Positions 1 through 9,330 of a DNA stretch of 64,000 nt are shown piece by piece (within the stretch, counting starts at the first letter, position 1; each line of letters opens with the position of its first letter). Origin of the DNA: Gonatopus flavifemur (Eukaryota; Arthropoda; Insecta; Hymenoptera; Dryinidae). The stretch lies in contig JAFFJZ010000009.1 of assembly GCA_018340375.1 (NCBI GenBank), forward strand, positions 21,344,501 through 21,408,500. The letters run 5' to 3'. The notes beneath the pieces were generated by a model, which saw nothing but the letters and a program-made list of their open reading frames with translations, did no database searches and was not told the DNA's origin. The translations under genes and the position numbers were made by a program.

Positions 1-111
1 ACAGTGCAGCTTACTCCATAGCTTATTATGCTTCACAGAGTCAAAAGCTCTTCCAAAGTCTATGATCAAGGAGTGAGCCGTTCTGCCTTTATGTCTCAGC
101 TGCATCTTGCC
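1..111 (-). pseudogene. LINE reverse transcriptase fragment
   Basis: Read from 111 down to the window edge, the minus strand gives 37 codons without a stop. They contain the reverse-transcriptase motif around the first catalytic aspartate (IDFGRAFDSV) followed by KHNKLW, as in Jockey-group non-LTR elements. The fragment runs off the window, so clade and length are unknown. It points away from the RTE-like element that follows and looks like a separate, truncated insertion. Confidence 0.6.
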
Positions 112-518
112 TCCCCGTGGGATGATTGCGGGTCTTCCAGGGGGATATTCTTGATACCTGTCCTGGATATCCTTTTTATCCATCCTTGGTAGTATCTGCT
201 TCCTTCACGTCGTGGGGAGGATAAGTATCTCAGATTTGGGTCTCTTTTTCGGGTGGAATAAACTACCCGAGAGGGAGAATACAAACTGAGAGAAACTGAA
301 TCATCCCAACGCCAGAAACATCGGCAGAAACGGAGGGGAAGCAAGGGGAAACTACCTTCCTTGACATCTTTCAATATTCCCGAGGGAATGAAATCTTTTC
401 TCCAAACCTGGAATTTTGAATTTTGATTTATTGAAAAAAAAGCAACAACAACAACATGATGGCGTCCTCTCGGGTAAAATATTCCTAAGGTAGAATAGCC
501 TCCCGTTCGGATCTCCGG

Positions 519-1247
519 GTGGAGGCTGCTCGAGAGAACCTCATCAAACAACATAGAAACCCGAAGAAGATAGGGAAGAAAGAGAACATTCTTCGAGTCA
601 GAGCGTGGAATGTGAAATCATTGAGACAAACTGGAAAATTAGAAAATTTGAAACTGGAAATAAAGAGATTGGGTATCGATGTGATGGGAATTAGTGAAAT
701 GAGATGGCCGCAAGGAGGGGATTTTTGGAGTGGGGATTATAGAATCATTCACACAGGATCAAAGAATGGTCAAGCAGGTGTGGGAATTATAATGCATAAG
801 AGGGTAGGGAATAGGATAGAAAATTATTTGCAACATAGCGAACGCGTCATGATGGTCAGAGTTAGAACAAAACCGGTAGACACTGTTATAGTCCAAGTAT
901 ACATGCCCACATCTGCATATTCAGAGGGGGATATCGGAAAAACGTACGATGGAATAGAAGAAGTGATAGAATATGTGAAGGGAGGAGAAAATTTGATGAT
1001 CATAGGCGACTGGAATGCGGTAGTAGGGCAAGGAGAAGAGGCCAACATAATAGGAGATTTTGCGTTAGGAAAAAGAAATGAAAGAGGACAACGTTTAATC
1101 GAATTCTGTAAGGGTCATAGAATGGTTATTACTAACACATTATTCGAAAATCATCCAAGAAGAATCTATACTCGGAAAATGCCGGGAGATACAGCAAGAT
1201 ATCAAATTGATTACATATCAGTAAAAAAAGATTTAGAAACCAAGTGA
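519..1247 (+). CDS. APE endonuclease domain of RTE-like LINE
   Basis: This 242-codon frame is the endonuclease that nicks target DNA for target-primed reverse transcription. Visible signatures are RAWNVKSLRQTGKLENL near residue 30, GISEMRWPQGG with the catalytic Glu, VYMPTS, and GDWNAVVG with the catalytic Asp-Trp-Asn. The frame ends at 1247 because a homopolymer A run near 1220-1228 shifts it; the continuation, with the SDHNMLL motif, lies in the frame of 1244-1471. The ATG at 519 is the first in frame, and whether it is the true start is unclear. It resembles proteins often annotated as craniofacial development protein 2-like, which are themselves RTE-derived. Confidence 0.75.
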   Translation: MEAARENLIKQHRNPKKIGKKENILRVRAWNVKSLRQTGKLENLKLEIKRLGIDVMGISEMRWPQGGDFWSGDYRIIHTGSKNGQAGVGIIMHKRVGNRIENYLQHSERVMMVRVRTKPVDTVIVQVYMPTSAYSEGDIGKTYDGIEEVIEYVKGGENLMIIGDWNAVVGQGEEANIIGDFALGKRNERGQRLIEFCKGHRMVITNTLFENHPRRIYTRKMPGDTARYQIDYISVKKDLETK

Positions 1248-1471
1248 AAAGCTGTAAAACTTATCCAGGCGCGGATATAGATAGTGATCACAATATGTTG
1301 CTGATGGAATGTTCTCTGGAATTCAAAGCTCTGAAGAAGAAAAGGAAAATGCAAAGAAGATGGAATTTGAAGAATCTCAAACGAGGAAAAACACAGGACG
1401 CATTCAAAGCGATGTTGGACGAAAAATTGGAGGATCGACAAGAGGAAGACTTGGAAATAGAGAGTAGATGA
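1244..1471 (+). CDS. linker between EN and RT of RTE-like LINE
   Basis: Frame-shifted continuation of the endonuclease: it opens with the end of that domain (DIDSDHNMLLMECSL, the His-bearing final EN motif) and passes into a basic linker. It ends at a TGA (1469-1471). The reverse transcriptase frame resumes in the same phase at 1478, so one nonsense mutation separates the two. Confidence 0.65.
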   Translation: MKSCKTYPGADIDSDHNMLLMECSLEFKALKKKRKMQRRWNLKNLKRGKTQDAFKAMLDEKLEDRQEEDLEIESR

Positions 1472-1477
1472 ACAAAT

Positions 1478-3436
1478 ATGAAGAAGAACATAGAGCAATG
1501 TGCAGATGGAATTTTGAAGAACGATGGGATAGAGCCTAAGAAACCATGGATAACAGAAAAGATTCTCGATTCAATTAATGAAAGGAGGAAATACAAGAAT
1601 AAGAATAGTGAACAAGATCAGCAGACATACAAGGCACTCAGGAATAAAATGATCAGAGAATCAAGGAAAGCAAAAGAACAATGGTTGGAGGGGGAATGTC
1701 AAGATATTGAAGTGAGATTACATTTAGGAAAAATTGATGAGGCATATGGGATTGTTAAGAGATTTTTTGGACGAATGAAATCTAGAAGCAGTGAGATTAG
1801 AAATTCTCTAGGAAGACAATTGATAAGAACGGAGGAAAAAATAGAACAATGGATTAATCATTCAAAAGATCTGTATAAAGGAGGCGATAATATGGGATTC
1901 TTAGAGAGGGAGGGAGATGTCGATGAAGAAGAATTGAGAGATTCAATTTTGAGATCAGAATTCGACAGGGCTTTGAAAGAATTGGAAAATAATAAAGCGC
2001 CAGGAACAGATGACATAAGTGCGGACCTTATCAAAGCCACCAGTCAGGGAACTCGTGACGCACTGTTTGAATTGGTCAGAGATATGTACGGAATAGGCGA
2101 AGTACCGAAAGATTTCCAGAAAAATGAAATTGTCGCCATTCCAAAAAAACAAGGAGCAGACAAATGCAAGAACTACAGAACGATTAGTTTAACTTCAGAT
2201 GCCTCGAAAATACTGACAAAAATCATATACAGGAGAATAGAGAATGAAATAGAGAGTAGATTAGCAGAAGATCAGTTCGGTTTTAGGAAAAACAGGGGAA
2301 CGCGAGAAGCAATGTTAGCACTGAGAACAGTAGTAGAGAAAAGTCTAGAGTTAAAGAAGTCTGTGTATATAGGTTTTGTAGATATACAAAAAGCATTCGA
2401 TAATGTTGATTGGGAGAAGATGTTTACGATTTTGAAGAAGGTAGGAAGTAATTTCAGGGATAGGAGAATAATATATGAATTATATAAGAATCAAACCGCA
2501 ATAATAGGAATAGAGGGTCAAAGAGGAGGAGCACAAATTAGAAGAGGGGTGAGACAAGGATGCTCACTATCGCCATTGATTTTCAATTTGTATATAGAAG
2601 AAGCGATGAACGAAGTGAAGGAGCAAGTGCAATTGAAATCACAGATTCAAGGTGGAAATGTAAGCATGTTGAGATTTGCGGATGACATAGCTATATCAGC
2701 TACGAGTGGTGCTGAGTTAGAAAATACTCTCAACACTATGAAAAAAATATTACTAGACAAATATTGTATGAATATAAATAAGGACAAAACAAAATTCATG
2801 ATTTGTACAACAGCGAACACATCAAGAAGAACGAAAATCAAAATAGATGCAGAGACAATTGAGCAAGCCAAAGAATTTAAATATCTAGGGAGCATAATTA
2901 CAGAAAACGGTGAGAGCGAAAGAGATATAAGAGCAAGAATAGCACAAGGGAAACAGGCTTTCCACCAAAAGAAACAGTTACTATGTTCGAAGAATATTAG
3001 CTCAGCAGTAAGGAAGAAATTCTTGAAGAGTTACATTTGGAGCACAGCATTATATGGTTGCGAAACTTGGACAATTGGAAAAACGGACCAACGAAGACTT
3101 GAAGCTTTTGGAATGTGGTGTTATAGAAAGATGCTTAGAATAAAGTGGATAGAGAAAGTCAGAAATGAAGAAGTACTTGAGAAGGTAAATGAAAAAAGAA
3201 GTCTCTTGAGACAGGTCGTGAAAAGAAGAAGTATTCTGATAGGACACACATTGAGGCATGATAGCTCATTGAAAACAATATTGGAAGGAAAAATGAATGG
3301 TAAAACTCGAAGAGGTAGACCTAGATTGAGTTATATGAAGCAAATTATACAAGATAAGGGTTGCCGTAGATATGCAGAAATTAAGCGGTTAGCGGATGAT
3401 AGACAGGGTTGGAGGATTTCATCAAACCAGTCATAA
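1478..3436 (+). CDS. reverse transcriptase of RTE-like LINE
   Basis: A 652-codon open frame encoding the RNA-dependent DNA polymerase. In order: NNKAPGTDDISADLIK (finger), YRTISLTSDASKILTKII, EDQFGFRKNRGTREA, VDIQKAFDNVDW with the first catalytic Asp, RRGVRQGCSLSPLIFNLY, and the FADD active site near residue 400, followed by KYLGSII and a C-terminal region ending DRQGWRISSNQS, as in RTE-type proteins. It is uninterrupted, so decay is recent. The ATG at 1478 is internal to the original polyprotein and is not a natural start. Confidence 0.85.
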   Translation: MKKNIEQCADGILKNDGIEPKKPWITEKILDSINERRKYKNKNSEQDQQTYKALRNKMIRESRKAKEQWLEGECQDIEVRLHLGKIDEAYGIVKRFFGRMKSRSSEIRNSLGRQLIRTEEKIEQWINHSKDLYKGGDNMGFLEREGDVDEEELRDSILRSEFDRALKELENNKAPGTDDISADLIKATSQGTRDALFELVRDMYGIGEVPKDFQKNEIVAIPKKQGADKCKNYRTISLTSDASKILTKIIYRRIENEIESRLAEDQFGFRKNRGTREAMLALRTVVEKSLELKKSVYIGFVDIQKAFDNVDWEKMFTILKKVGSNFRDRRIIYELYKNQTAIIGIEGQRGGAQIRRGVRQGCSLSPLIFNLYIEEAMNEVKEQVQLKSQIQGGNVSMLRFADDIAISATSGAELENTLNTMKKILLDKYCMNINKDKTKFMICTTANTSRRTKIKIDAETIEQAKEFKYLGSIITENGESERDIRARIAQGKQAFHQKKQLLCSKNISSAVRKKFLKSYIWSTALYGCETWTIGKTDQRRLEAFGMWCYRKMLRIKWIEKVRNEEVLEKVNEKRSLLRQVVKRRSILIGHTLRHDSSLKTILEGKMNGKTRRGRPRLSYMKQIIQDKGCRRYAEIKRLADDRQGWRISSNQS

Positions 3437-3480
3437 GACTGATGACTTCATGATGATGATGATGATGAAGCAGTTGTATA
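3437..3480 (+). repeat. (TGA)n 3' tail of the RTE-like element
   Basis: Just after the stop codon the DNA reads GACTGATGACTTC and then five or six GAT/TGA triplets. Such microsatellite tails mark the 3' ends of RTE-clade insertions. Confidence 0.6.
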
Positions 3481-3752
3481 ACATACATATATGTGAAAAG
3501 GTTATTGTAACATCCTCTATGAGAACGAAATCCCGCTTGGCACTCTGGTATTGATCTCAATTTTCCTAATCTTAATTCATAATAAAATTGGAATACAGTG
3601 GAAATTATCCACTATATACATATGGACAAGACAAGAATATCGAAGAAGCAAGCTGAATTCAATCGTCAATCATTGTCACCAAGACTAATTACTATGTATT
3701 GCTTCACGAAGAAAGAATTCGCTAAGAAAGAAGGAGAACACCGTGAGACATG

Positions 3753-3866
3753 GGAGCCTTCCGAAGTAGCTGATCTGATCATCTGGTCATGACCAGATCA
3801 TCTCTGATTGGTTGAGAAAGTGATCTGGTCATGACCAGATGATCAGATGATACTTCGGAAGGCTCC
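3753..3866. repeat. palindromic MITE-like hairpin
   Basis: GGAGCCTTCCGAAGT at the left pairs with ACTTCGGAAGGCTCC at the right, enclosing about 85 bp. Inside, the 16-bp perfect palindrome TCTGGTCATGACCAGA occurs twice. CACCGTG and CACGGTG outside the arms extend the symmetry. No coding capacity. It is probably a tiny non-autonomous DNA element; no clear target duplication is visible. Confidence 0.55.
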
Positions 3867-4057
3867 ACGGTGACACTTCCGACACGGCACGGTGAGTTCA
3901 CCACTGATACTCCTTCTTCTCTCTCACTCACATACATTATACACCCTTCGTTTACACGCCGTTATCCTTTCTATTGAAATTCATTGTCATATTGTATACC
4001 TGTGATTTCTCTTTGTGAACTCTCGACTTAATTCGAAATGTACGGGGTACTATAACT

Positions 4058-4162
4058 GGATGGGGGCCAAATTAACGAAAAACTGGTTAAAAAGAGAGAT
4101 ACGTCACACTCTCTCTTTTCAAACTCTGTCGGACACTGATTTCGTTGATGTGGCCCCCATCT
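4058..4162. mobile_element. 105-bp palindromic MITE, 8-bp TSD
   Basis: The termini GATGGGGGCC and GGCCCCCATC are inverted, and TTAACGAAA/TTTCGTTGA and an inner AGAGAGA/TCTCTCT extend the pairing. The octamer CTATAACT flanks both ends (4050-4057 and 4163-4170). That is an 8-bp target duplication as made by hAT-type transposases. It lies beside the 3' tail of the LINE that follows. Confidence 0.6.
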
Positions 4163-4414
4163 CTATAACTCTCAAAATTCGAATATATATCCCAAATTTA
4201 TTCATTTCATTCATTCATTTCATTTATTTACTTTTGTACATAAGAAATTCTTATACAGAAGGAAGATGTGTGTGACTTATTTATCTAGTTCTAGGTACAG
4301 TTTATACAGATATTAATTTGAATGCTTTCATCATATGTCACATACTTAAGAAATTAACCGCAGGTAGAACGAGGAAATGGTGGCGTTAAATGTGATAGAT
4401 TTCCCTTTTTTTTC

Positions 4415-4953
4415 TCACTCCCGCCAGAGCTGATTGGGCCATTCATTCATTATGAACGCCCTAAGCTTCAAAGTATTGACTATATGATGGTGAATTTTTG
4501 TGAAAATTTTCGTAACATACTGGGATCCAAGGAGCTGCTCTATTTCGAAAGAATCATTGTGCATTTCCATGGAAATATAGTGCTTCCGCAATGGCTCATA
4601 GATTGGACATGGAACGAATATGTGTGTTGAAGTTTCCAGCTCAGCGAGGTTACACAAAGTACATACGGAATTGTGGGTGATAGTGTACGAGGTGTCATTA
4701 CAGTATATAAGCGTTCTGTCCTTACTGGCTAATCTTGGAGAAGCCATAGTCTACGTTCAACAAAACTTGTTCTTCGTGTGATGTAAGACCCGCCAAAATT
4801 AAAGCCACTAATGGATCTAAAGATCGGACTATATTCGCTGTTACATGCTCTGAGAATATCTTTACTGTGGTCGTTATTTGCCCATCTTTGGAGGAGGATA
4901 GATATATCTCTCCGGCTTAGGTCTTGATCGTCGGCGCTCACACTATTAAACAT
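4415..4953 (-). pseudogene. C-terminal region of LINE ORF2, CCHC-like
   Basis: Two overlapping frames (4953-4729 and 4747-4415) form the tail of the reverse transcriptase protein. The second carries CTLCNLAELETSTHIFVPC, a C-x2-C-x9-H-x4-C cluster typical of the C terminus of Jockey/CR1-group proteins, where it is thought to bind nucleic acid. The frame change near 4740 and the gap to the main frame at 5023 show at least two lesions. Confidence 0.6.
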
Positions 4954-5022
4954 GGAACGTAACTGGGAGACCCAGTTATATTCTATCAGATGGGGTGTCG
5001 AAGTCTTTGTCGTTTTTTCCCT

Positions 5023-6198
5023 TCAAATGCAAGGACGCCAATTTTGGGAGTTAATATTTTTAAATATTATATAACTTAATTTGGTCAGACCAAATTCTAT
5101 CCTAATGAAGTTCCCAGGGGTATTTCTACATAGGAGGTACAAGGCTTTTATAAATTGCGTTTGGACTGCTCCTATTCTCTCCAAGTACCGTGATGCCCAG
5201 ATTTCGCTGGAATATAGCAAGACTGCGAGTACTAATGCACGAAACATTTCGGATTCAGCTTCCCAAGAGTTACATTTGCTTCTCGCTATAATTCTTCTCA
5301 GATTATTGGTGGCTAGATGGACTTTAGTTATGAAGTTTTTTGTGCAGTTGAGGAATTCACCCGAGGAGGAGAAAACTACGCCCAAGTAGCAGTATTCTTT
5401 GGAGTATGATAATGGAGTTCCTCCCCAAATGACAGTCGACATTTTTTTCATCTTTGGGGAACGGTGGAAAGGAACAATTCTAGTTTTGCTCGTGTTCAGT
5501 ATTAGGGAGTTTGAGTCGCAATAGCTTTTCAACATATCAAGTTTGGTTTGCACGTCATAAATTGACTTGGCCAATATTACAATATCGTCAGCAAATAGTA
5601 ATAAGACGATTTCTTTCAATCCCGTCAAAGTGAATCCACCAGCACCATTATTTTTGAAATGAGTAACAATGTCGCTAAGATAAAGAAGGAACAGTAATGG
5701 GCTAAGGCACTCGCCCTGGAGGACGCCTTCTGTGATTTTTATGCTATTCGATATAACTCCGTTAAGATTCAGGAGCATCTTAGCATGATCATAGAATTTC
5801 ATTGAACTTCGCAGTATTCTGCTACTTACCCTCATAGGAAAGAGCTTAAGCCAGAGCTTCCACCAGTCTACCGAATCAAACGCTCGCTCAAGATCTATAA
5901 ATATTCCAAACAAATAGTTTCTTTCCTTGAGGATTTCAGAAGATATTATTGAATGTAGAACGAATATATTATCCTGACAACTCCTATTTCTTCTGAATCC
6001 AGCTTGTTCCTCCGGTAGAAGGTCAGCTGCTTCGGCCCATGTTAGTAATCTTTGATTTAGAATTGAAGTAAATATCTTCGCTATTGTATTTATGAGTGCT
6101 ATTGGTCGATGATTATTTGGTAGTGAAGGATCTCCTTTTTTAAACAGCATGCGCATTTCTATTTCTGACCAGGCTGCAGGTAATTGTTCACTTCGCAT
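5023..6198 (-). CDS. reverse transcriptase core of LINE
   Basis: A 391-codon open frame with the polymerase motifs in order: FKKGDPSLPNNHRPIALINT, LLPEEQAGFRRNRSCQDNI, IDLERAFDSVDWWKLW with the first catalytic Asp, GVLQGECLSPLLFLLYLSDI, LLLFADDIVILA with the active-site pair, and YLGVVFSSSG. It extends upstream past a TGA near 6232 into the finger motif KTPGPDFLPDE. The ATG at 6198 is internal and the stop near 5023 is premature compared with the CCHC tail further on. Confidence 0.75.
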   Translation of the reverse strand: MRSEQLPAAWSEIEMRMLFKKGDPSLPNNHRPIALINTIAKIFTSILNQRLLTWAEAADLLPEEQAGFRRNRSCQDNIFVLHSIISSEILKERNYLFGIFIDLERAFDSVDWWKLWLKLFPMRVSSRILRSSMKFYDHAKMLLNLNGVISNSIKITEGVLQGECLSPLLFLLYLSDIVTHFKNNGAGGFTLTGLKEIVLLLFADDIVILAKSIYDVQTKLDMLKSYCDSNSLILNTSKTRIVPFHRSPKMKKMSTVIWGGTPLSYSKEYCYLGVVFSSSGEFLNCTKNFITKVHLATNNLRRIIARSKCNSWEAESEMFRALVLAVLLYSSEIWASRYLERIGAVQTQFIKALYLLCRNTPGNFIRIEFGLTKLSYIIFKNINSQNWRPCI

Positions 6199-7056
6199 AA
6201 TTTTATTAAAAAGATCAAGTAAGTAGTGTTCTCAATTCGCTGGGAGATTTTTGAATACTTCATCAGGGAGGAAGTCAGGGCCTGGTGTTTTATTGATTTC
6301 AGTATTTTTGATTGCTGCCTGCAGCTCAAAAAGTGTAATATCAGAATCCAAAAAAGGATGCGAAACAGGATGAAAATAGTAGTAATCGATATTTATAGGA
6401 GGTGGAAAAATATTTATAAAGTATTTTCCCCAATCGTTGATACTTATCGGATTTGGCTTCGATGTATTATACGTGAAACTTTTAACTGTCCTCCAAAATT
6501 CTCCACTGCATCTTACGTTTGATATTCTGTCTTTTACTTCAAGTATGTATTAACATTTTCTGACTGATACTATATTTTTGTATTTTTGCCTTCGCTGAGT
6601 ATAATTCACAAGGTTTTGTTGGGTAGGGTCTTCACGATACATTGAATATAGCTTCCTAGTTCCTTTTTTTGTTTTCCTACAAATTGAGTTGTACCATGGT
6701 TTATCACGGATTGTTGTGTGCGGAGATTTATCATGCGAATTGTAATTCCTCTGTCTTGGGATACCTACTGACTGTAGGGTGAAGAGAATGGTATCCTTGA
6801 AGTTGCAATAATGATATCCGTGTCTGAATCATTTAAATATATATTTGTACTATGGGCGAGATCAATTTTGAAGGATTTTTCCATAATTTGGTTCCAGGTT
6901 ATACTTTTCCTGGATGTGGGCGAGGAAGGTGGTGTAGGATTAGAAGTACATATAGGTTCTACGCCGCAGAGGACAAGATTGGACGCTAGGTGGTCCGATA
7001 GAGAGGAAATGGGAATTATACGAAATTTTTCGAAATTCGGGAATGTATCTGAATTA

Positions 7057-8920
7057 TGACGTGTGGCGAGGTCTCCAGTCCACTACCGCAGCGCCGGCAG
7101 CGCTTGTCACCATCGCCCCAACGCCTAGCCTCATTAAGAGGTAGTACGTCTAGTCGGGCACGATGAATGAACCGCCACTCGGCAAAGCAGGTGAAGCTCC
7201 CCATACGGGAGAAGTGATTGGACACATTCGACCGCATGGAGACATCAGCGACCTTACCCTGGTCTTTCTTCGCGAGAAGAGAGCCCAGGTACCTTTGTGT
7301 CACCGCCGCCCTCACCCGATGGATCACCTGCTTCTTGGAGCCAGGTGGTACGACAACAGGCCGCCCTTCCGCCCCCGGGCACACCAACTGCAGCTCCACT
7401 AGTTCAGCAGACCACCTCCAAGTTATCCCAGCCTTCTTGGATTGTCTCATAATGGCGTTCCGCACTCTCGACCACATGGAGCCCATCTGAGCGTCCCTTC
7501 GAAATTCCCCCTCCAGCGAGCCAGAGGGGTATTTCGCCAGATCTTCGCCGGACGCAGGCCTACCAATCTTGTCTCTCACCGCCAGACGGAGGGTGTCCCA
7601 GGCCAGCATACTCGCCGACTTATCATCCGCATTCAGAAGCCTGAAGGAATGTGCGACGGTGAGCACGTCGGCCAAGTCCCCGAGCGGGAGGAGTCCACAG
7701 CCACCCTTGCTAGGAGGGATGTAGAGTACCTCCGCGCTCGCCCTCTGTGGCAGGCTGAGCCAAGATTTGACGACCTTCCTAATAAGGTCGTCAGCCGTTT
7801 TCAGTGGTTTCTTTTCCACGTGGGCTCCCCTCAGATGAAAATCCAACCTGGGTAGCAAGAATGTCGCCACAGTTTCGATTCTCTGCCAAGGGGCCAAGAG
7901 AGGACGGTCCACCATGCCGAGATCCTCAATCAGCTGGTTTATATCAGAGATTGGGGTCTGCCTTACCTGGTAGCCCGTTGGCACCCCAAGGTTCACGTAC
8001 GACTCTTCCGTCTACAGCGGGCGAATGTCCGCCCCCATGAGCCCGAAGACGGTCGGTCGGACCCCGCCGCGAGCCGTTCCACCGATGTGGAGGGTCGCGT
8101 ATTTGGCGGGGTTGAACTGCAATCCGATCGACTTGGCCTCCACTGCACTCAGCAGTTCCCTCATTCCTTCGGAAGTGTCGGCAATGAGGGCCACGTCGTC
8201 CGCGTACGCTAGTTTGTTGCGCCGCTGACCCTGGATGGTATAACCCGTCCCAAGCCCGTCCAGCTTACGCAGAACGGACTCGAGAGCGAGGTCGAAGGTC
8301 ACTGGACTCAGTGGACAACCTTGACGAACCCCCCTCCGGATGGGGATGGGACCGATGTGCCCCTCGGCAGTCCGCACGCGGGTCACGCATTCATGGTACA
8401 TGGACTCCCAGATGTTAAGGGAGCCATGCGGCGCACCCGAGTGCACCGGAGCGCTCCTGATGGTCGCGTGCGGGATCGATCCAAACGCGTTGGAAAGGTC
8501 CAGCCACGCCACCACCGCCTGCTTCTTGTGTCGCTTCGCGTCCTGAATGATCTCCTGCAGCACAAAGTTATGCTCATAGCAACCCTCGTGCGGCAGGAAA
8601 CCCTTCTGTGCTGGGTCCAGCCTCCCGTGTCGCATCGCCCATCGCGTCAGTCGGTCCGCCATGATCGCAGCCATCAGCTTGGGCATGGTGTCGCCCATGG
8701 CGAGGGGTCGCCAGTTGGACGATTCGTCTCGATCGCTCTTCTTGTACACCAAGACGGTGTTTGATGTTCTCCAGGTGTCTGGGATCCGACCTATTCTGTA
8801 GCTGGCGTTGAACAGCGACGCTAATAACACCGACTCAGGATCACCTTCGCGCAAATTCCCGTAAGTCAGGTCGTCAGGACCAGGCGCCGAATTGGTCATG
8901 CGCTTGATCTGACGGGCCAC
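7057..8920 (-). pseudogene. R2/NeSL-type reverse transcriptase
   Basis: Motifs in order: TNSAPGPDDLTYGNLR, NWRPLAMGDTMPKLMAAI, DPAQKGFLPHEGCYEHN, VVAWLDLSNAFGSIPH with the first catalytic Asp, RRGVRQGCPLSPVTFDLAL, LAYADDVALIAD (active site), GLQFNPAKYATLHIGG. The KGFLPxEGCxEHN signature and the C-terminal CxxC start fit the R2/NeSL group, which carries a restriction-like endonuclease. A TAG at 8012-8014 interrupts an otherwise continuous frame. In-frame sequence upstream of the ATG at 8920 still looks coding, so that ATG is probably not the start. No adjoining 28S rRNA sequence was noticed, so it is not at the usual R2 site. Confidence 0.7.
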
Positions 8921-9330
8921 CTCACCGGGCGCGAAAGGGACCTCCAGGGCCTCGTGTTCGCACAGGACGACCTTCCCCTACCCCCTCCCCTGCGAAACGA
9001 CACCCCCCAACGCCCCGAGCACCCCGCGTACCCCTCCTCGCGTGGTTTCTCCCGCGTACCGTAGCGCCGAGGGTCACATCGGGACTCGACGCTTCGCATG
9101 TAGCCGGACTTGCCGCGCCAGCATCTGAAAGGTGATTAAAAACGTCGTTATCTGCGCCGTCCACACTTACCTCCGGCCCGCCGTTGCCTGCACGGCTTCT
9201 GTTCACATTATTACGTCCCCCAAAGTGGGGGATCGATGTCGTCTGCGTCGCCGCATTCACCAGCGTCCGCGATCCGGCCCCCGGCCGCACTTTCCTTGGC
9301 ATGAAATCAGCCAAAGTTATTGGCGTCAGC
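7057..9330 (-). mobile_element. R2-like LINE, GC-rich, 3' truncated
   Basis: Minus-strand LINE with far higher GC than its neighbours. The reverse transcriptase reads with a single nonsense codon from 8920 to about 7060, where it stops abruptly inside the first zinc-binding motif of the C-terminal endonuclease (CRRCGSGLETSPHV). From there the DNA belongs to the endonuclease region of the LINE at 4196-7056. The restriction-like endonuclease is therefore lost. The 5' part (8930-9330) is basic and GC-rich and cannot be followed in one frame. Confidence 0.65.

Larger units (their letters stand above)
480..3475 (+). mobile_element. RTE-like non-LTR retrotransposon
   Basis: A near-full-length LINE: APE-type endonuclease, linker, reverse transcriptase and C-terminal domain in order on the plus strand, ending in a (TGA)n tail at about 3450-3470, a usual 3' end for the RTE clade. 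No long terminal repeats are present. The 5' limit is uncertain; conserved coding starts near 519. The reading frame is broken at two places (near 1225 and at 1469), so this copy should not move by itself. Confidence 0.8.
4196..7056 (-). mobile_element. non-LTR retrotransposon (Jockey/CR1 group), decayed
   Basis: Read on the minus strand: end of an APE endonuclease (about 7056-6940, with SSLSDHLASNL), a linker with PWYNSICRK near 6700, a finger motif with KTPGPDFLPDE near 6290, reverse transcriptase (6198-5023), a C-terminal CCHC region (4953-4415), and an (AATGA)n-like tail near 4195-4232. The 5' part is missing beyond 7057, where a different LINE abuts. Several stops and frameshifts show it is dead. 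I cannot assign the clade with certainty. Confidence 0.7.

Noticed and set aside
96..554. 152-codon minus-strand open frame
   Set aside because: No motif; it overlaps the end of a LINE fragment and the 5' region of the RTE-like element on the other strand. Probably chance.
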